The position numbers were made by a program, and so were the translations under genes. A stretch of DNA of 64,000 nucleotides. It comes from Cordylochernes scorpioides. Taxonomy: Eukaryota; Arthropoda; Arachnida; Pseudoscorpiones; Chernetidae. The notes under the pieces were generated by a model that was not told the origin of the DNA, ran no database searches, and worked only from the letters and a program-made list of their open reading frames with translations. The DNA lies in contig CP092882.1 of NCBI GenBank assembly GCA_030710605.1, positions 14,630,062-14,694,061 of the forward strand, in the 5' to 3' direction. How positions within the stretch are numbered: position 1 is the first letter of the stretch; the number at the start of each line of letters is the position of its first letter. This document shows, piece by piece, positions 62,902-64,000 of this stretch.

Positions 62902-63896
62902 TATATGCAAATTTTTATCATAACGACTGCATTTAGTAAAAAAAAAACCTTCCTAAAAATATTTTTACAAATATTCTAATGTATATATATTATTTATCCA
63001 AAAGTTTGTTATAAGAATTAATAAACAGATACAACAATTATAATAAATATACTACATTTATATTATATATATACTAAATATTTAATTCGGAAATGTTTAA
63101 ATTAATTTTGTTGCACTTTCTCAAGGAAAACTTTTAACAATTCAAACAAAACCTAAGAGTTATAGAGATGTTTGTCTTAGATGTGGCTATAAAATTTTTA
63201 CCGTCGTTTTGTGTCGTCTGTTGACAAAATAAATTTGTCCACTTTACTGCAACTTTAATTTTTTTTTACTAAAACATTCTCTTATGTTTACCTCAAATCT
63301 GGTTTATTGTTTTCTTTTTAAAATAGAGATTCAAGTAGTTTGTTTGTGTACAAAATTTTATAAAGTGAAAATACAGGGAAAGTATAGTTTTACCAAAAGA
63401 TTATTTTGAGAAGAAGTTTTAAATAATGTAATTTATATATTCCACTCTTTATATTTGTTTTTAAAATATCATGAAAATATTGTTAATAACTATAATATTC
63501 TTCTTGGTAATATTTAGACGAAAAAACGAAATAAAAGAAGAAGAATTTCTTTTAATAGAAATATATAAAAGCAAGCTTTCGGGCAAAAAAATAATTATAA
63601 AATAGTCATAACTTATGTAAATCCTTATTTTCATAATTTTATTCCGCAAATATGTAAATAGTTATATGTATATATTCATTTTAGCCATTGTACCTGCATT
63701 ATAGTGCCAAGTTTGATGCTGTAATCACGCCTGTAGAAGGTTTTTTTAGCCCGAAAGCTAGCTTTGATATATTCCTATTAAAAGAAACTCTTCTTCTTTT
63801 ATTTCGTCTAAATGAAAATATTAATTATTATTATTGCGTATGATATTGTTTTTTACAGCACAATACAACAATGTTGGCAAGCAAAATATTAATATA
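62902..63896. other. No gene; family D hairpins present
   Basis: AT-rich. Two inverted hairpin relics: minus strand about 63570-63590 (GCCCGAAAGCTTGC) and plus strand 63731-63765 (CTGTAGAAGG, then GCCCGAAAGC), flanked by inverted AAGAAGAAGAGTTTC-type sequence. Confidence 0.45.
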
Positions 63897-64000
63897 CTCG
63901 AACTTGGATAATTTAAAGCCCAAGGGACAAAAAAAAAGGAAATTCTATTTATAGAAAATTCTAGAGACCAAGATAAATATTTGAATTGAAGAAGTTCGAA
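63897..64000 (+). mobile_element. Pogo-like MITE, cut by window end
   Basis: Begins CTCGAACTTGGATAATTTAA and runs off the window with GAAGAAGTTCGAA; related to 60066-60238 (GACCAAGATAAATATTTGAA). Confidence 0.6.

Noticed and set aside
1-64000. Host protein-coding genes with introns.
   Set aside because: No exon-like open frame with recognisable host homology on either strand; all convincing coding sequence belongs to mobile elements, except the unexplained piece at 29262-29447.

Overview
The window is AT-rich eukaryotic DNA almost entirely made of transposable elements (TEs) and their debris. I see no host protein-coding gene I would defend. The best guess for the organism is an arthropod, probably a chelicerate (spider-like). 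This is inference from the element mix: mariner/Tc1 and DUF4817-type transposases, jockey-like and R1-like LINEs, a Helentron-type nuclease, and a Ty3/gypsy element. No ribosomal or host marker gene is present to test it.

Layout. 1-6.3 kb: dispersed MITE-like repeats, a ~76-bp satellite and foldback hairpins. 6.9-15.2 kb: two diverged copies of one repeat block (copy A 6965-10268, copy B 12295-15003), each holding a pogo-like element that carries a satellite. Between them sits a mariner-like element (10271-12065) with perfect terminal repeats, whose empty site survives in copy B. 15.2-16.7 kb: a Helentron-like element with a nuclease fragment. 16.7-25 kb: inverted-repeat elements, a TIR element with a broken uncharacterised gene, tRNA-like and SINE sequences. 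25.5-36.75 kb: an 11.3-kb DNA transposon with ~395-bp terminal inverted repeats that has collected four LINE insertions and a solo LTR. 39.9-47.1 kb: a complete, young Ty3/gypsy retrotransposon on the minus strand, with open gag and pol frames and 676-bp LTRs that appear to differ at one base. 47-64 kb: ribozyme-bearing repeats, foldbacks, a mariner (51302-52527), solo LTRs, a palindromic Tc1 element (55164-56654) and pogo-like MITEs.

The most interesting system is a set of self-cleaving-ribozyme-like modules spread over repeat families that otherwise look unrelated. Two minus-strand sites (17560-17614 and 47281-47332) carry the whole hammerhead core (CUGANGA and GAAA), a paired stem II, a very short stem III, a cleavage triplet, and a two-part stem I with an internal loop. 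Further copies of the same families have lost one or two core residues. Two more families carry hammerhead-like hairpins with a family-wide change at one core position. One family is arranged as ~320-bp direct repeats with one ribozyme per unit, as in retrozyme or ribozyme satellites. A second theme is that many of these repeats carry a motif matching the CTCF core consensus.

Limits: everything was read by eye. Percent identities, copy counts and repeat edges are approximate unless a target-site duplication or empty site is cited.
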